Below the pieces are notes generated by a model. It saw only the letters and a program-made list of their open reading frames with translations. It was not told where the DNA came from and did no database searches. Positions 46,183-58,700 of a DNA stretch of 64,000 nucleotides are shown here, piece by piece. This DNA comes from Cyclospora cayetanensis (lineage: Eukaryota; Apicomplexa; Conoidasida; Eucoccidiorida; Eimeriidae). The translations under genes and the position numbers were made by a program. The stretch spans positions 1 through 64,000 of the forward strand of contig NW_020312143.1 in NCBI RefSeq assembly GCF_002999335.1, written 5' to 3'. Every line of letters starts with the position of its first letter. The first letter of the stretch is position 1.

Positions 46183-47443
46183 AGGCCTCACCAAGCGAGC
46201 TGCCCACGTTCTTGGCTGCTGCGCAGCTTCTGTGGCTGCCGCTAGGGGGGGGGGCGTAACAGGTTCTCCAGGAGCAGACGGCACACGTTGGCGCTGCTGC
46301 TCCTGCTGCTGCTTGTGCTGCTGCTCCTGCTCCTGCTGCTGCTGCTTGTGCTGCTGCTCCTGCTGCTCCTCGGGCTTCGCAACACCACTCGACGGGGGGT
46401 GGTCATCAGAGACTTCTTGCAGATGATCTTGGTCAGACTGGCGCTGCTCCGCTGGTGCTTTTACCTGCTTTCGCTCATCCTGCTCCCTCGCAGCTGCACA
46501 CACATGACACACAGCAAAGGCGCCGAGGAGAGACCAGTGCAGACAGCAGCTGCTGCACACACAGACATGCGTAGACGTATGCATGTGGCTACGGCTGCGG
46601 CAGCCTCGTCTGCACTGGTGCGGCTCTTCAGCCGCTGCAGTCTAGCAGAAGCAACGGCGTACTGGCAGGCTTCCTTGCAGAGTTGCTGCGGCGTCCGACC
46701 CCCTGTTGCTGCGGCTTGCGACTCTCGGGTCCCCTGCCCTCTCGCGGCTGTCTCTGGCTTCTCTGTTGCCTCTGGCCTCCTGACTGCTGCTGCTGCTGCT
46801 GTTGCTGCGGCTTTTTGCTGCCTCCGACCATCTTCCAGGAGCCCTGTTCATGGCCAGTGCTCTCCTCAATCACGCGTGCAACCTCGCTGTGTATGAGGTC
46901 CTCTCTGTGCTGCAGGCGGCGCACCAGCTGCAGCACATCCTGCTTGCTGTAGTTGTAACATTCGAGCACGGGATGCACGGATTCCACCATGCTGGCGGTT
47001 CTGGGAGACGCCGAGCGCACGTCATCTGAGGGGAAAGTCAAGTGCATATCCCTCACGAGTGACAAGTGCGAAGCCACGCGAGGATCTGACAAGGACGCAG
47101 CGGGGGGTGCTTTTGCGCTTCCTGCTGCTGCCGTGGGCGGTGGCTGCTGCTGCTGAGGCGAAGGGAGGGCGCTTTTAACCTTCCACTGCGCCATGCCGCG
47201 AGCTCCCCCCTTTGCGGATGGCCTCTGCTGCTGTTGCCGCTCCTCACGAGTCTTGCTGCCCCACCGGCCGGTGGAGTCTGCGGGGGCCCTCGTCTTTGCG
47301 CTGGGGGCCCCTTGGGTGGCCCCTGAGCCGCGTGAGGGAGGCAGGAAAGCTGGTGGAGCTGCAGCGGCGGAAGCCACCGCCGCTGCAGCAGCTGCTGATG
47401 TGGTGGTAGGACCACTCGACGAGGCCGCTCCCCCCCTAGCCAT
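42659..47443 (-). CDS. Gln/Ala-rich low-complexity protein with N-terminal UBA-like segment (UBAP2L/Lingerer/Def1-like)
   Basis: Five exons, all junctions in phase: 46,663-47,443, 44,500-46,493, 43,861-44,364, 43,225-43,463 and 42,659-42,923. The total is 3783 nt, 1260 residues. At about residues 165-215 a helical segment reads SKQDVLQLVRRLQHREDLIH and then GSWKMVGGSKK. This resembles the UBA-like fold plus SWE-VGKKK stretch of metazoan UBAP2L/Lingerer and fungal Def1. The other roughly 1000 residues are poly-Gln, poly-Ala and Gly/Pro/Tyr-rich repeats (YGAKGGPGGVPQGYMHNYQP, YNAYSQYPQPPG), prion-like in composition, ending SYSNPSMWS. Related proteins act in RNA granules or RNA polymerase II turnover; for this one the role is inference. 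The start at 47,443 (MARGGAASSSG) follows stops upstream. Poly-Leu frames on the opposite strand are shadows of the CAG runs. Confidence 0.85.
43578..43850. repeat. TGCA/TGTG short-unit repeat
   Basis: gtgcatgtgtgtgcatgtgcatctgt-type units fill most of the 397-nt intron between exons 43,861-44,364 and 43,225-43,463 of the Gln-rich gene. The repeat stops about ten bases before the donor-side exon. Confidence 0.88.
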
Positions 47444-48600
47444 TGTAGCCAAACTATCTGAGACAACGCTTGTTTCTTCTTATACAAAGGAGGAGGCAAT
47501 TGCAACAACGGGTATTCACGGAAAACGCAGCGCGCAATCTTGGGTGGCTCCGCAGATGCGCAGGTAGGGCGCTGCAGCAGGCAGCAGCAGCGGCTGCTGC
47601 CTGAGGTGCCCCGCTGCTGCTCTCGCTGCTGCAGCCCCCTGCAGCACACGAAAAGCCCCACCGACGGGAAATATCTTTGAAGAGCAGTTTTCAATAATGT
47701 GGTTAGCAGCAGTGGTCGTGAAATCTTTCGGAAAGCTTTGGGCTGTACCCAGACGGACGACCTGCCTCGAGAGGGGGGTGCTCTGCGTGGGCTTCGCCAC
47801 TGCCCCCCTCGGGCGCTGCTGCTTGTGTTGCGTTTGGTGAGACTGCGCCGAAGAAGCGGAGACCGCAAGAATCTCTGCAGCAGGGGCACTGTCTGCGTGA
47901 ACTCTGCAGTGCTTTTGCTCGAACGATCCCGTATTCAAGTCTGCCTTGCTGCGCCAGGGGCACGCCAGCGCGGAGGGGTGCTGGGCTGGCTCCGGCGGTA
48001 CACTGCAACTATATATGTGTCGTCCCCGAGTGTGCCACTGATTATGCAATCATGAGAATAGCCGCTCATCAGACAGTGTACAAAAGAGGCGAAGTCGCCC
48101 CGGGCTGATACAGGCAAGGGGATGCGGCGCTGGGCAGTGTGCATACAGGGACGATGGTCAAGCACTGCAGGCACCAATGGATAGCAAAGAAAATAAGCAA
48201 ACAGACAGGAGCTCGAAAAAACCAAAGCTCTCTGCGCCGGAAAGGCCAAGACACGATGTACATGCGTTTGGGTGCTTCCTTTGCGCGACATGCTTGGAAC
48301 GGCGTTGGTTGGAACACGTGCAACGGGGTGGGCTGCAGTTGGGCGCCCTCTACTACACCAGTTTTCTCAGTGAACTGACATTTTATGTTGACTCTTCCGC
48401 TTATCTTTTGCCATATCTTATTATTGCATACTATAGCTTACTTCTTGCTTCAATACACCCTGTCTGCGAGTGCACTAGGTGCGGTGCAACTAGCCGTAAA
48501 TGCTCGAAGTATTAAGAGATCGCAACACCGCGCACTCTAGCTGACCCACTTCTTTCTTGGCAAAACCATGAGGCGCAAGGGCTCGATTATTGTAGAATAT
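47444..48600. other. Upstream region of the Gln-rich gene
   Basis: GC-rich to about 48,000, then AT-richer. CAG patches give short artefactual frames. It probably holds the 5' leader and promoter of the minus-strand gene; no defined element seen. Confidence 0.4.
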
Positions 48601-51600
48601 AATTCAAACAGTACTCGATGCCTTTCCTGTAGGTTCATGTTGAGTCTAAATTCAAGTGCTTTCTGACGGAGACCTAAGGGGGAGTGCTACATTTCGTTGC
48701 ACTGCGTGGTTCCATGGGCTATCCTCCCGCTCATCCACTGGTTGTGGATGCACTGGTATTTGTATGTCCGTGTAGAGATAAGTTGGTTTCGTTCGAATCG
48801 TTCGACGATTGAATTAGGAGCTTCTCCTGCAACAGTCTATACAAAACAGCCTCCGGTGATTGCAGTTGATGGTGACGCAAGGCCTTTCGAGGCGGCAGAT
48901 GTCGGTGCGCTGGATAATGTAAGCGTAGCCGCTCCACAGCTGGTAAAAAGGCATGATCAGAGAAGATGGGGCCCGTGGAGAAGGGCGCGTATGCGAATGC
49001 GTCAGCAGCCGGCTGGGAATACCGGATACACCTCGCGTTGTAGCCCCTAGATGAAGAGAAACCAGTGTTTCTCGCAGCACGTTTCTTAAAGGGGAAAGCA
49101 CTTCCATTGTGGCTCTTTTCATCCCGCAAAAGTCGGTGACCTGCAGAGATTACTTACTACATATCAAGCTGTACACTTTGTGACTTCTCAGTAATGAAAA
49201 GATCAGCTCAAAAGCAAGCTTTAGGAGAGCTATAAAATTCGAGCAGATAGATGTAGCGATTGATCGGCATAAGGATCAAAATGAAAACTCGGTTTCCAGA
49301 GGCCACAACGTAGACCACCCACTGCTTCTATCAGTGGTGTACCTTTGGTCCCCTCAAGGTGTCATGTCAGGTGTTGGCAGGATGGACAGCAACTCAGCGA
49401 TTTAGTTGACGACAGGTGGGGCAGCCACAAATGATGAGATACTTGAAGTGTCAGAAGCGAATGAGCACAACTCCTGCGTCATCGGCTAAAAGAAAGAACA
49501 AACTTCGCATTCAGAACTGGTGCACGTCAAGGCCTTTTCAATCAAGTTAAGCTTACATTCAAAAGTAAACAAGGAAAGAAAGCCAGAGGGAACCTGCGGT
49601 GAAAAGCAACCCCAGCAAGCCTCCCAACAACGCAGCTGCCTACATGGAGGAAATTGGGTCTGATATCACGGAAGTGCAAGCGCACGGAAAGACCCAATGC
49701 ATTTGTACATAGCGAACGGGGCCAGCGGAAACAGGCTGCCTCGCAAGCAAAAGGGTGCATTGGGGAGATGGTGAGCCCCCCACGCAGGCTACGGCGCACT
49801 GAAAAGAGCTTCAGGGAACAGAACCACACTTGGGGACTTACATTGGTGGGCTAGACTACACTCACCTACCTCCTATTACACATGATATATTTTATTAAGA
49901 ACATGTCAACAATTGACTAGTTTGTTAGGGTGTTTGTATGTCATACTTATTGCAAAGTAACGTTACATCAATGCAATGCAAATCAATGCTAACGTGTGCT
50001 TGATGCGATATGCAGCTAAGGTGTAAGTGATCGAGTGCTGAGAGTGTGCTTCAGCTCACATTCAGAGTTCCTCACCTTCCTTGAAGTCCAAACGCTGAGG
50101 GACGAAGGCAAAGAAAGAAGGGATCCATTTAAGAATTACGCTTAATAACTTGTAATAGGTTTGTAGTGAGTCTGGAATTATGTGTCTCGCTACGTGGACC
50201 TTACATAAAGCGCCATAACCATTGTGAGCAGACGTTGGGTTAAAGAGCGGACCACCAGCCAGATCACCTTGTGAAGGGAGTTGTCTTTTGGGACTTGCAT
50301 TCGCCAAGAAACTGACTTTAGTGCTCCTGGAGTGTTTCACGGGCAGGAATAGAGGTCCCTTATGGGATGCTCGAATTCTGTGAGGAACTTTGCGATGCTT
50401 TGGAGCCTGGACTCTTGTCAAGTGGTGACTATTTAGATAGTTCCTATCAACTATCGTCAAGCCCTAGCTTGGTTTGCACGAACTAGTGCACCAAGTGTGC
50501 ATCGATGGCCAACTAGTCTTTAAGTACTAACTTGCATAGAGTTAGACCGTACTCGAGTCGTTCGATTGTTTAGTTCTGAAGGCTCTTCAGGTCGGTGTTG
50601 GAGTTTGACTTGCACGAGTACTGAAGCCTGTCTGGTGAGGATGGAAGTAGAAATAAATAAGTCCCTAAGTTGGTTCTGTAGCGCAATTGCATTGACCTAA
50701 AAACCAGGAAAATAATTGATTTTTTTTATGCTTTGCAAGGGCTGTTCGGGGGCTTCTGCACAGCAAGCATCGTAGTCAGGGTCGTCACACGCACAGATCC
50801 ACCGTCGTTAACACCCCTGCTACCTCATCGTCTGTAAGAGGCCTGGAGCACCACGAACACTACCCAGGAAGCATTAATTAAGTGCTTTTGCGAGAGGCCT
50901 TGGTCTGTGGGGAAAATGGCTGGAAATACCAGAGCGGTTACTTAGCCTCCAGCTGTGGTGTCTGTTGTGGATCCAGCCCACCCTTAAAGGCCCCTCTTTG
51001 ATCCCCCGGTTCCTTAAAGCCACCAACTATTTGCATGTTTCCTGGGGTTCCAAGGTTGTATCTAAAAGGGCATATGTAAGAACTCGTTGCACACGAAAGA
51101 CTGACCCACGGTGTTCAAAACTAAGCTAGGGGGATCTCCTGTATATAACAGTTTGACTAGCGTAGAGTTTGAAACCGGAATAAAAAATATAGTCGGCATT
51201 CAGTTCTGCTCAATCGCAGCCACTATACACCTAGATGGTGACCTCTAATGAATATAGTTCACTTACATAACCGCTTGAAAATATATTCTTTTCTGCAGTG
51301 TGGTATTGCCTGTTTCACACCAAACTTGAACTGAATTACCTTGCATGTACCGCTCGATTCAGGCACGCGCATTTCAAATAAACGGTCAGCGCGTATGGGC
51401 TTGCTTGTTCGTATAGCCTTTCATATTAACGAACTGGCAATGATTTGTCTGCTCTTCTACCGTACCACAGCACGCAAAAGTTAGTAGTTACCGGTTTTAG
51501 GCCAACTTTAGCGGTGTTTCGAGGTCCAACGCACAGTCGTAATATTCTCGCTTGGATATATATCGGTAGGTGCAGAACTTTAATACCATCCCACCGAAAT

Positions 51601-54600
51601 AATTAAGAAGTTCGACCACCACCAGATACAACTGGCTTTCAATGTTTTGTGAAGACAAGGCACCAGGCACGCACCCGTCTCCAATATCTAACGCGATGCA
51701 AGATTACGGCGTATCTCATCACATTCTCCTACTGCTTACCTTTGCTTGTGAGAAATTCACTCCTTTCGCAGTGGCTGTCGCTCTTGGGGGATAGCTGGTT
51801 TCCACTAGATGCTTGGTACGCTTCTGTACACGGCTTTATGCCTTCAAATGGCCACGCTGTATCACAGCAGAGCAGTAGAATACCAACCGAAGCTACTAAG
51901 AAACGTCCGTATACAAGGACTCGGGCAAGACAGTTCACAGTCCAGCACGAAGCTGCCAGCATTCGATATCTTGAAAGCCACCAAGCGAGTCCAAGAACCG
52001 TAGTCAACTTCGAAGAGAAAAATGTGCTGGTACCTGCCTTGCTTACTTTAACTAATGCCAACACTTCACAACTCTAAATGCTTTGTTTCGTCTAGAACAC
52101 AAAGATGGTAAGGCTTTATTTGGCCATGTGTATGGAGCCACTGCACTGTGGTTGACCAGGGATTCTAACTGATTCGGCTCAAAACAAATACACACTTTTG
52201 AACCAACAAATGGGTCGTGGATTAATCGAGAAGAGGCTTGGTACTGGAACTACTTGATGATTACCCCGCCATTCAGCTTCTGGGGGCGAGGGCGTTTCTC
52301 AAATATCCAAGTGAGCATGTCAAAGCAGATTTGGCTAATGGGATATATGCAAGGACAAAATGTAGCCAATCGTTGTGAGAAAAACACTTTCTAGACTACA
52401 GCCTTTATACTTCAATAAAACGCATGTCAGCAGAGCGTCGTCCATCAATTTGCCCAGGAAATGCTCCTCAGTTACCCATTTGCTGTGGGCCCCCTTTAGA
52501 GCATTTGTGTTGTGACCTAAAGAAATGCATACACATAGGAATAGCCATTTCGGGTCAGCTTACATGATGGGAATTGCTCCTGAAAGTACGAACGCTAACT
52601 GTCCAGAAATGTGGGTCATAGGGATTCAAATGGAAGAATTGCCGGTCGTATTTTGAGGAATCTTGACCAGCTAAACCCGCCATGAAACTAGTCATGTGCA
52701 CAAAGTAGAACTCATGATGCTATGAGTGGCGAACCAAGATGTGGGGGAGGCGTTTGAAGGCAATGGCTCCACATCGATTGTGTCTTCGCTGAACTACGAT
52801 GACCATCACACGAGGGCCAGCGCGTATCTTTTGGGGTTTTAGAGTGTTTATTAGCTTTATTGCCAGCTACCAAATAGAGTTTCACAGATTTTTTCTCCAA
52901 AGTTAAGTTGGTTCCACAGCGAAAAGCCGCTGCATAACAGGATTACTGCATCTAGGGAACTGCATGGGGCTCGCCAATTTCCACAAAGCATAAAGGGTAT
53001 CCGCTGTCCTATTGAATTCATGCAATTAGCATGCCAGTTGCTAATTCCTCTTGATAGCTTATTTGTCCGCTACTCTTAGACGTGGAAAGCCCCGACTTCA
53101 ACTTAGTCATGTATGTTCGGAACCTACGCAATAGGCACCAGCCTGCTTGGTGTCAAATTGGCTCACAGAAGACATTTGGGCGCTCAATGGTATATTGGAA
53201 TATTCTGTAGCGCTTACTTTCTTATATAAATGTCTGCCGTGTTTGTGTAAACATCGATTCACTAGGTCAAGAGTCATGCGATTCGGAACCAAAAAAGTGA
53301 CCTTGACTGCACATGTCAATCCCACGTGGTTGATGCTAGTAGAATTGTAGCGTGTAACTACTTTTGATTAGTTCCTCGGTGCTTTTGTGTCTTGTCTGCC
53401 GGTTCCTTGACCGCACTAAAGCAACTCGTTGACTGAATAGGTTAGCTTTGACCCGTGAAAGTCCAGCCGCTAGTTCAGGCAGTGACTCGTTTTCATCCTT
53501 ATGTGTCCTGATTAGCCTGCACGCGATTCGGGTCAGGTTCTTCTTTGTTTGGTGGGTCAGATAGCTATTAAAGTAGGAAAGAGCGTGAGAGATGCGGTTT
53601 GGTTTTATCGTAGAGAAGAACTTGGCCAACCAATGCGTGCCCTGTCAACTGCAGATACTCACTGCCTAGTATCTGGCAAACATTTTGCTAAAGCTTCGCT
53701 GCCTCTGGTGCTTTATCGGTGCAGTGGCTGGCTCTAAATTCCATCGTATTCGCTCCTGCTGTAGACTCTTTACCTACCTAGGGCGTTTTGTTGGGGTTTG
53801 CCAGGGCAACCTTGCTAAGTGACCATGGTAATCATACCAAGAATGCGCTCCTACTTACTGTACAATTGAATGATGTTGAATGTCATATCGAAGATTCAGT
53901 TCCAGAAACGTATTGTACTGTAGCATTAGTTGTTGAGTTGGCTGGCTGCATACAATTCCACTCCCTCTGGGAGCAATTATCAGCAAAGGTCCTAGCTAAT
54001 CGTCCAGAGCAATGTAGCCTCAACACTGTCTCTCACGTGTTATGGTATACAACGTAAAAGGGCCAGCTTTTCTGGAGATTACGAAGCACTTTGCGGTCCT
54101 CCGAGGATAAACGCATCGCCTTGGAGGATGTCCACACCTGATGTCCAAGTCTATGCTTGTCGAGTCGTGATTGTGCTCTATTGACAAAGGCTACATGTGT
54201 CTTTCATGTGCTTACAGCTCTTTATGATGGTGTCCTTTGGTTTGCAGCGCCACGACGAACATCTAAGTTGTCCAGGGATAGTCGTATCCCAGCCTCCTTG
54301 AGCATGCAAGAGAGGAAGAAGCAAAGCGCCATCTCTTTCGCAGGAGTCAAGCGCATATATTCTAAAGAGTAGACACAGGTGCATGGGCCATCCGGTGCTG
54401 CTTGTATGTTTGCTCTTTTCCCCCTACATCAGGCCAACCGGAATAGATTTTTACTACCTCCGTTTGTCTAAAAATATTCCCCGGCATGTGTAGCAAACAG
54501 CAATGCGTGAGCAGCTGGCACCCCATGAGCTCTTCAGAAGAACATTCCCGAGCTTACACCCCCTAGAGGGCAGCCATTAGGCACAGTTGTTGTTCGTGGA

Positions 54601-54960
54601 AACTTGCCACAGCTCCATGAGTCCAAGCCTTCACCGTACACTGATTTTAGCACTAAGTACGAATGAGAGCTTCTACAGCTTTGTGTAGTCGTGGAGTAGG
54701 GAATGAGTTTCCCAGCACCGCCTGCTGCCCTCAGCATGCGTCGGAGAATACAGGGTGCAGCCGAAGCGAAGCCACATCTCAAGGAGACCTTTTTGTGGTA
54801 CAGAGCTTCAATCAGCTTGGCGCTGCGTAGCGGCGTAGTCTTGATGTGTACTGCTGAGGGACAAGTGTATCAAATCTCGTGTATCGCACTACCCAAGTCG
54901 GAAGCCCCTAACCATTTCCTGCGGATTCGGCACGCTATGCTAGCATTCCGTCTGTAGCAC
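48601..54960 (+). mobile_element. AT-rich block with scattered Ty3/gypsy-like remnants
   Basis: Nucleotide similarity is visible between about 49,370-49,500 and 10,030-10,180: both contain variants of agtgatgag/aatgatgag, then t-cttgaagt and gcgaatgagcacaac. 54,815-54,957 reads GQVYQISCIALPKSEAPNHF and then RIRHAML, like the region before the integrase zinc-binding His pair. 51,650-52,075 has an open frame whose second half (RARQFTVQHEAASIRYLESH, ending KNVLVPALLTL) resembles an integrase C-terminal tail. Pieces are not collinear with one element, so several insertions or rearrangement are likely. No LTRs found; boundaries are those of the block, not of an element. Confidence 0.45.
48697..49050 (+). 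CDS. Unassigned open frame in the AT-rich block
   Basis: About 117 codons, ending RMRQQPAGNTGYTSRCSP. The middle part (PPVIAVDGDARPFEAADVG) looks protein-like. No family recognised. It could be an exon, or gag-like debris, as it precedes the retroelement-related segment at 49,370. Confidence 0.25.
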   Translation: MHCVVPWAILPLIHWLWMHWYLYVRVEISWFRSNRSTIELGASPATVYTKQPPVIAVDGDARPFEAADVGALDNVSVAAPQLVKRHDQRRWGPWRRARMRMRQQPAGNTGYTSRCSP

Positions 54961-55774
54961 TATTACGGGAAGGTGTTTCAGATCTGCCGCGCCTCCCACG
55001 CACGAGACTGTGTGTCTGTTTGGTAACGAGGCAACCTTTTACTTCGTGGAAACGGGGGCTCCCACCGGGTCGCTGGGGTGACTTCCATCCATTGCTGGAG
55101 TGTGCCGGCTTCTAAGATACTGCTGAGTAGCTTCGGCATCATTTTCTCCGCACTCTTTTAGTTCTTTTGAACCTTTGGTTAGGTGCGTTGTAAGCGGCTG
55201 CTACCAGCGAAAGGCACACGTCTTAGGGCTTCACTTCGGGGCCTAGACGTGAGGGAGCCGCTGCCCCACGGGAGCGCTCAAAGGACTGCTGTCGCATCAA
55301 TATAACGAATTACTCTTTCCTTATTTCGTGCCTCCCTACTTAATCTGACGTTTCTTATTAAACCCGCTGGTAGCCGTCACCGCCGCATGTATATATATGC
55401 GCAGCAGCCGTTTCCCATAGTGACCCGTTTTCCCCCCTCTGGGGCCTGTGTGGAAAGCCTCTCATTCAGAACTTTGTCACTCCATTCTGATTGAAGCTGC
55501 AGCAGATATAACTCGGCAGCGGCGTGTCTGGTGGCACCTCACGGACCCTTTCCCGAGGTACTCCGGGGTGTCGCTGCATTCACTACCATTGTGCTCTGCT
55601 TCCTCCTCTAGGGGCCTCCAACGAGCGTTTGGAGGGGCCCCCTCAGCACCGATTCAGGCGCGGTAATAGTGCAGGTAGGGTAGGGCACAAGGCCTACGCC
55701 ACAGCGGCCTTCCGCCTCAGTCCGCCGCATGCCGCAATCTGAAGGAGGCGAGCGGCTGCCGGCAGGGGGGAGCG
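54961..55774. promoter_or_regulatory. Upstream region and probable 5' leader of the SWR1-type gene
   Basis: Composition returns to GC-rich at about 55,440. A tatatata run lies at about 55,390-55,398, some 380 bases before the start codon, and a GGGGCCCCC palindrome at about 55,635. No confirmed promoter element. Confidence 0.35.
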
Positions 55775-58700
55775 ATGCAGCAGCCGCAGCAGAACGAACA
55801 GTACTCGAACACGAGTGCAAATGGACAGCCGCTCTGGCAGCAGCAGCCAATGCAGCCGCAGCAAATGCTGCAGCAGCACATGCAGCAGCAGCAGCAAATG
55901 CTGCAGCAGCACATGCAGCACCCGTATGGATACTCCTCTGCGACTCCGCACCCCGGGCCGCTGCTGCAAAGTGACCGCTCCCTCACGCTTTTGCAGCAGC
56001 AGCACCATGTGCAGCAGCTGCTCCAGCAGCAGCAGCTGCTCCAGCAGCAGCAGCTCCTTCAGCAGCAGCAGCTCCTTCAGCAGCAGCAGCTGCGACAAAG
56101 CCGTCCTGCCGCAGTTTCACAGCAGGTGGGGCACCCTCCTTCTCCCCTGGAGCACCGTGTGGAGTATCAAGAGACTGTCTCGGCTTCCCAAGAAGTGGTG
56201 AGGCTGCCGCAGCCAGTGCAACACCATCAGCAGCAACAGCAGCAGCAGAGTAGGCGCTATTGGCATGAGACGCGTGTCGAGGCTTGTGAGAGGGTACCGC
56301 CTCCTCTTAGAGCTCGCCAGCTGGCTCCTGCTGCTGACAAGGAGCCGCAAGCGCCTCCTGCTCGCTCAGACGCTGCGGCAGCGCTAGCTGCTGAGCTCCA
56401 TCCCAGAAAGACTGACATGCGGCTTTTTCTGCGCCGTCTGGGGGGGCGATACGTGACGGAGGTAGGCCAGGAGGAGGCGGCCTTAACGGCCGAACTGCAG
56501 CAGCTGCAGCATGAATTGAACCGCGTGCACTTACTCATGGGCAAGGGGGCCCCTCTTCAGCAGCAAAAGGATCCCCCGAAGTGCCTCTGCGGTATTCCTA
56601 CACTGGAGGCGGCCGTCGCTGCTGCAGCAGCGGGAGCAGACGTTGCTGCTGTGCTGCAGCAGCACCAGCAGCTGCCGCTTCACGGCGATACCATAATGGC
56701 AGAGATGGCGACATTTCAAGACCTTGTTAGCGATGAGCACAAGGAAAAGAAGAAAGGCTTTCGAAACATTGCTGGTAATCTTGCGGCGCATGCAGGCATG
56801 CGCGTGTGGGGGCGGGTGGGTGCTTTGCGGGAGGTGTTGAGGTGTTTCATTAGTGCGCCTTGCCGAGGTAGCGATGGCTTGTCGTGTGCGTTCAAGTCCA
56901 AGCGCTTCCCGCTGCTTCGGCAGATGGGAAGGCAGGAACCTCACTGGTGGACGCCGCTGGGAAAGGCAAAGGGCGAGCTGACACTAACTGACTTTCCGTC
57001 TGCAGTGCTTGCGTTGCCTGCTGCACCTGCAGGCATGTGCAAACGCCACTTGGAAGGCCAAGCAAAGCGACGCGACCAGCGGCACGAAGAGGTTGAGCGG
57101 CTGCGGAGGCAGCAGGCAAAGGTTCTGAGCGGCGCTGTGTCTGCTTTTTGGGTTAAGGTGGAGCACGTTGTGTGGGAGGAGCAGAAGAGAACGCTGCAGT
57201 CTCAGCTGCAGCAGCAGAAGGAGAAGAATTTCGATCGCTTTGTTAAGAGGGCCTTAAAAGTCTCTAGGGCTATCGCCGGAGGCATACGAAGGGTATTGAC
57301 GCTTGCACCTGTCCTCTAAGCCCCTTTTGCTGAGCTTTCTCCCACCCGCGGCTACCTCCGTATCTTCTTATTCATATTGACAGTAGTGTATACTTACACT
57401 TGAGAATAGGAAAGCAAGCGCCACATGCACAGAAACTCCCTTATTCTGCCTTGTCTGCGCATGCACACTTCGGCGGCCTTTGGCCTAGCTGTACATACAC
57501 CTGCACGCAGCACCGTGCAGCCCCAGGGGCTGGGGTTGGCTCTGCAGATGTCTTCTTATACAAGGGCTGTACGAATGCATGCGGTTGCATGCTTTCTTTG
57601 CGTTGGCGCTCGTTGCGGTGCGCGTCTGCTGGTTCCCAGGATGTGAGGGGAGGCCTTGGTGTGCCTTCTGAGGATTCCGATAGCGGCGAAGCAACTCGGA
57701 TGGAAGCGGCAGCTCAGCGGCAGCGCGAGCCGCGGCAGTCACCTCGCACTGGCAAGCAGTTTCCAAGAGCTGGCTCTGAGAAAAAGGGCACGCATGCGGC
57801 TGCACGAGCTGAAGCCGCAGTGGTGGCAGAAGATGACGATTTCGATGCTGCGGGGGAGCAGGTAGAACGCCAGGAAGCGGAAGACTTGGCACTTGATGCA
57901 GAAATGGAAGCAGAAACGTCGTCAGAGGGAGATGAAGAAGGCCAAGGAGGGCGCAGAGACGAGGCAGGTGACCTCGCGAAGGAGGCGGAGGAACCGCTGG
58001 AAGAGTTGTTGCAGTACGTTGATCCGCCATTTTTGCGGCTTACCCGTCGCGAGCTTCTCTTTCTGTCTTTCTGTGCGCATTCTCCTCGTTGCGCCGCCTC
58101 CTTTCGACTGGAATATGCCTGGTGGGATGTGCCTTTCCTCTTCTTCTGCCCTTGCGGTTCCAACACTGGGGTCTTTTTCCGTCCTTCCATGATTCTCGCC
58201 GGGTAAACCTGTGTTTTTCTCAGGCGCTATGGCTATTCAAGTGTCAAGGAGTTCCGAGAGAGGGGCGTGGAAGACACCAGCAAGGAGGCGGGTAGCGCCT
58301 CGCAGTCATCGGGAGAAGAAGAAGACGAAGAAGAAGAGACTGCAGACGTGCCAGAGGGCAGAGACAGATCCACAGGCAGCCATGAGGGATGCTCCGAAGC
58401 CAAGAGATCTCGTATGCCAGTCGAAAACCTCTCTAGGCCGCGTCGGGCTGCTAGCCGGCGCGTGTTGCAGCAATTCGCGGAGCAGCAGCAACAAGAGCAG
58501 CAGCGACAAGAGCAGCACGAGGAGGATGAAGAAGAAGCCACTGAGGATCAAGAGCGCCTTGAGGCCTTAATTGCGGAGAGAGACGAAGAGGATGCAAAGT
58601 TAGACGAAGAGATGGATTCGTGCGAGGATGATCAGTCGGAAACGGGGGCGGTAGACGATCTTCTGAACGAGGCGGAAGCCCCCCTCAGCGAAGTTTTGAA

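Noticed and set aside
47053..47889. 278-codon minus-strand frame overlapping the start of the Gln-rich gene
   Set aside because: Out of frame with the five-exon chain; Leu/Arg/Pro-biased shadow.
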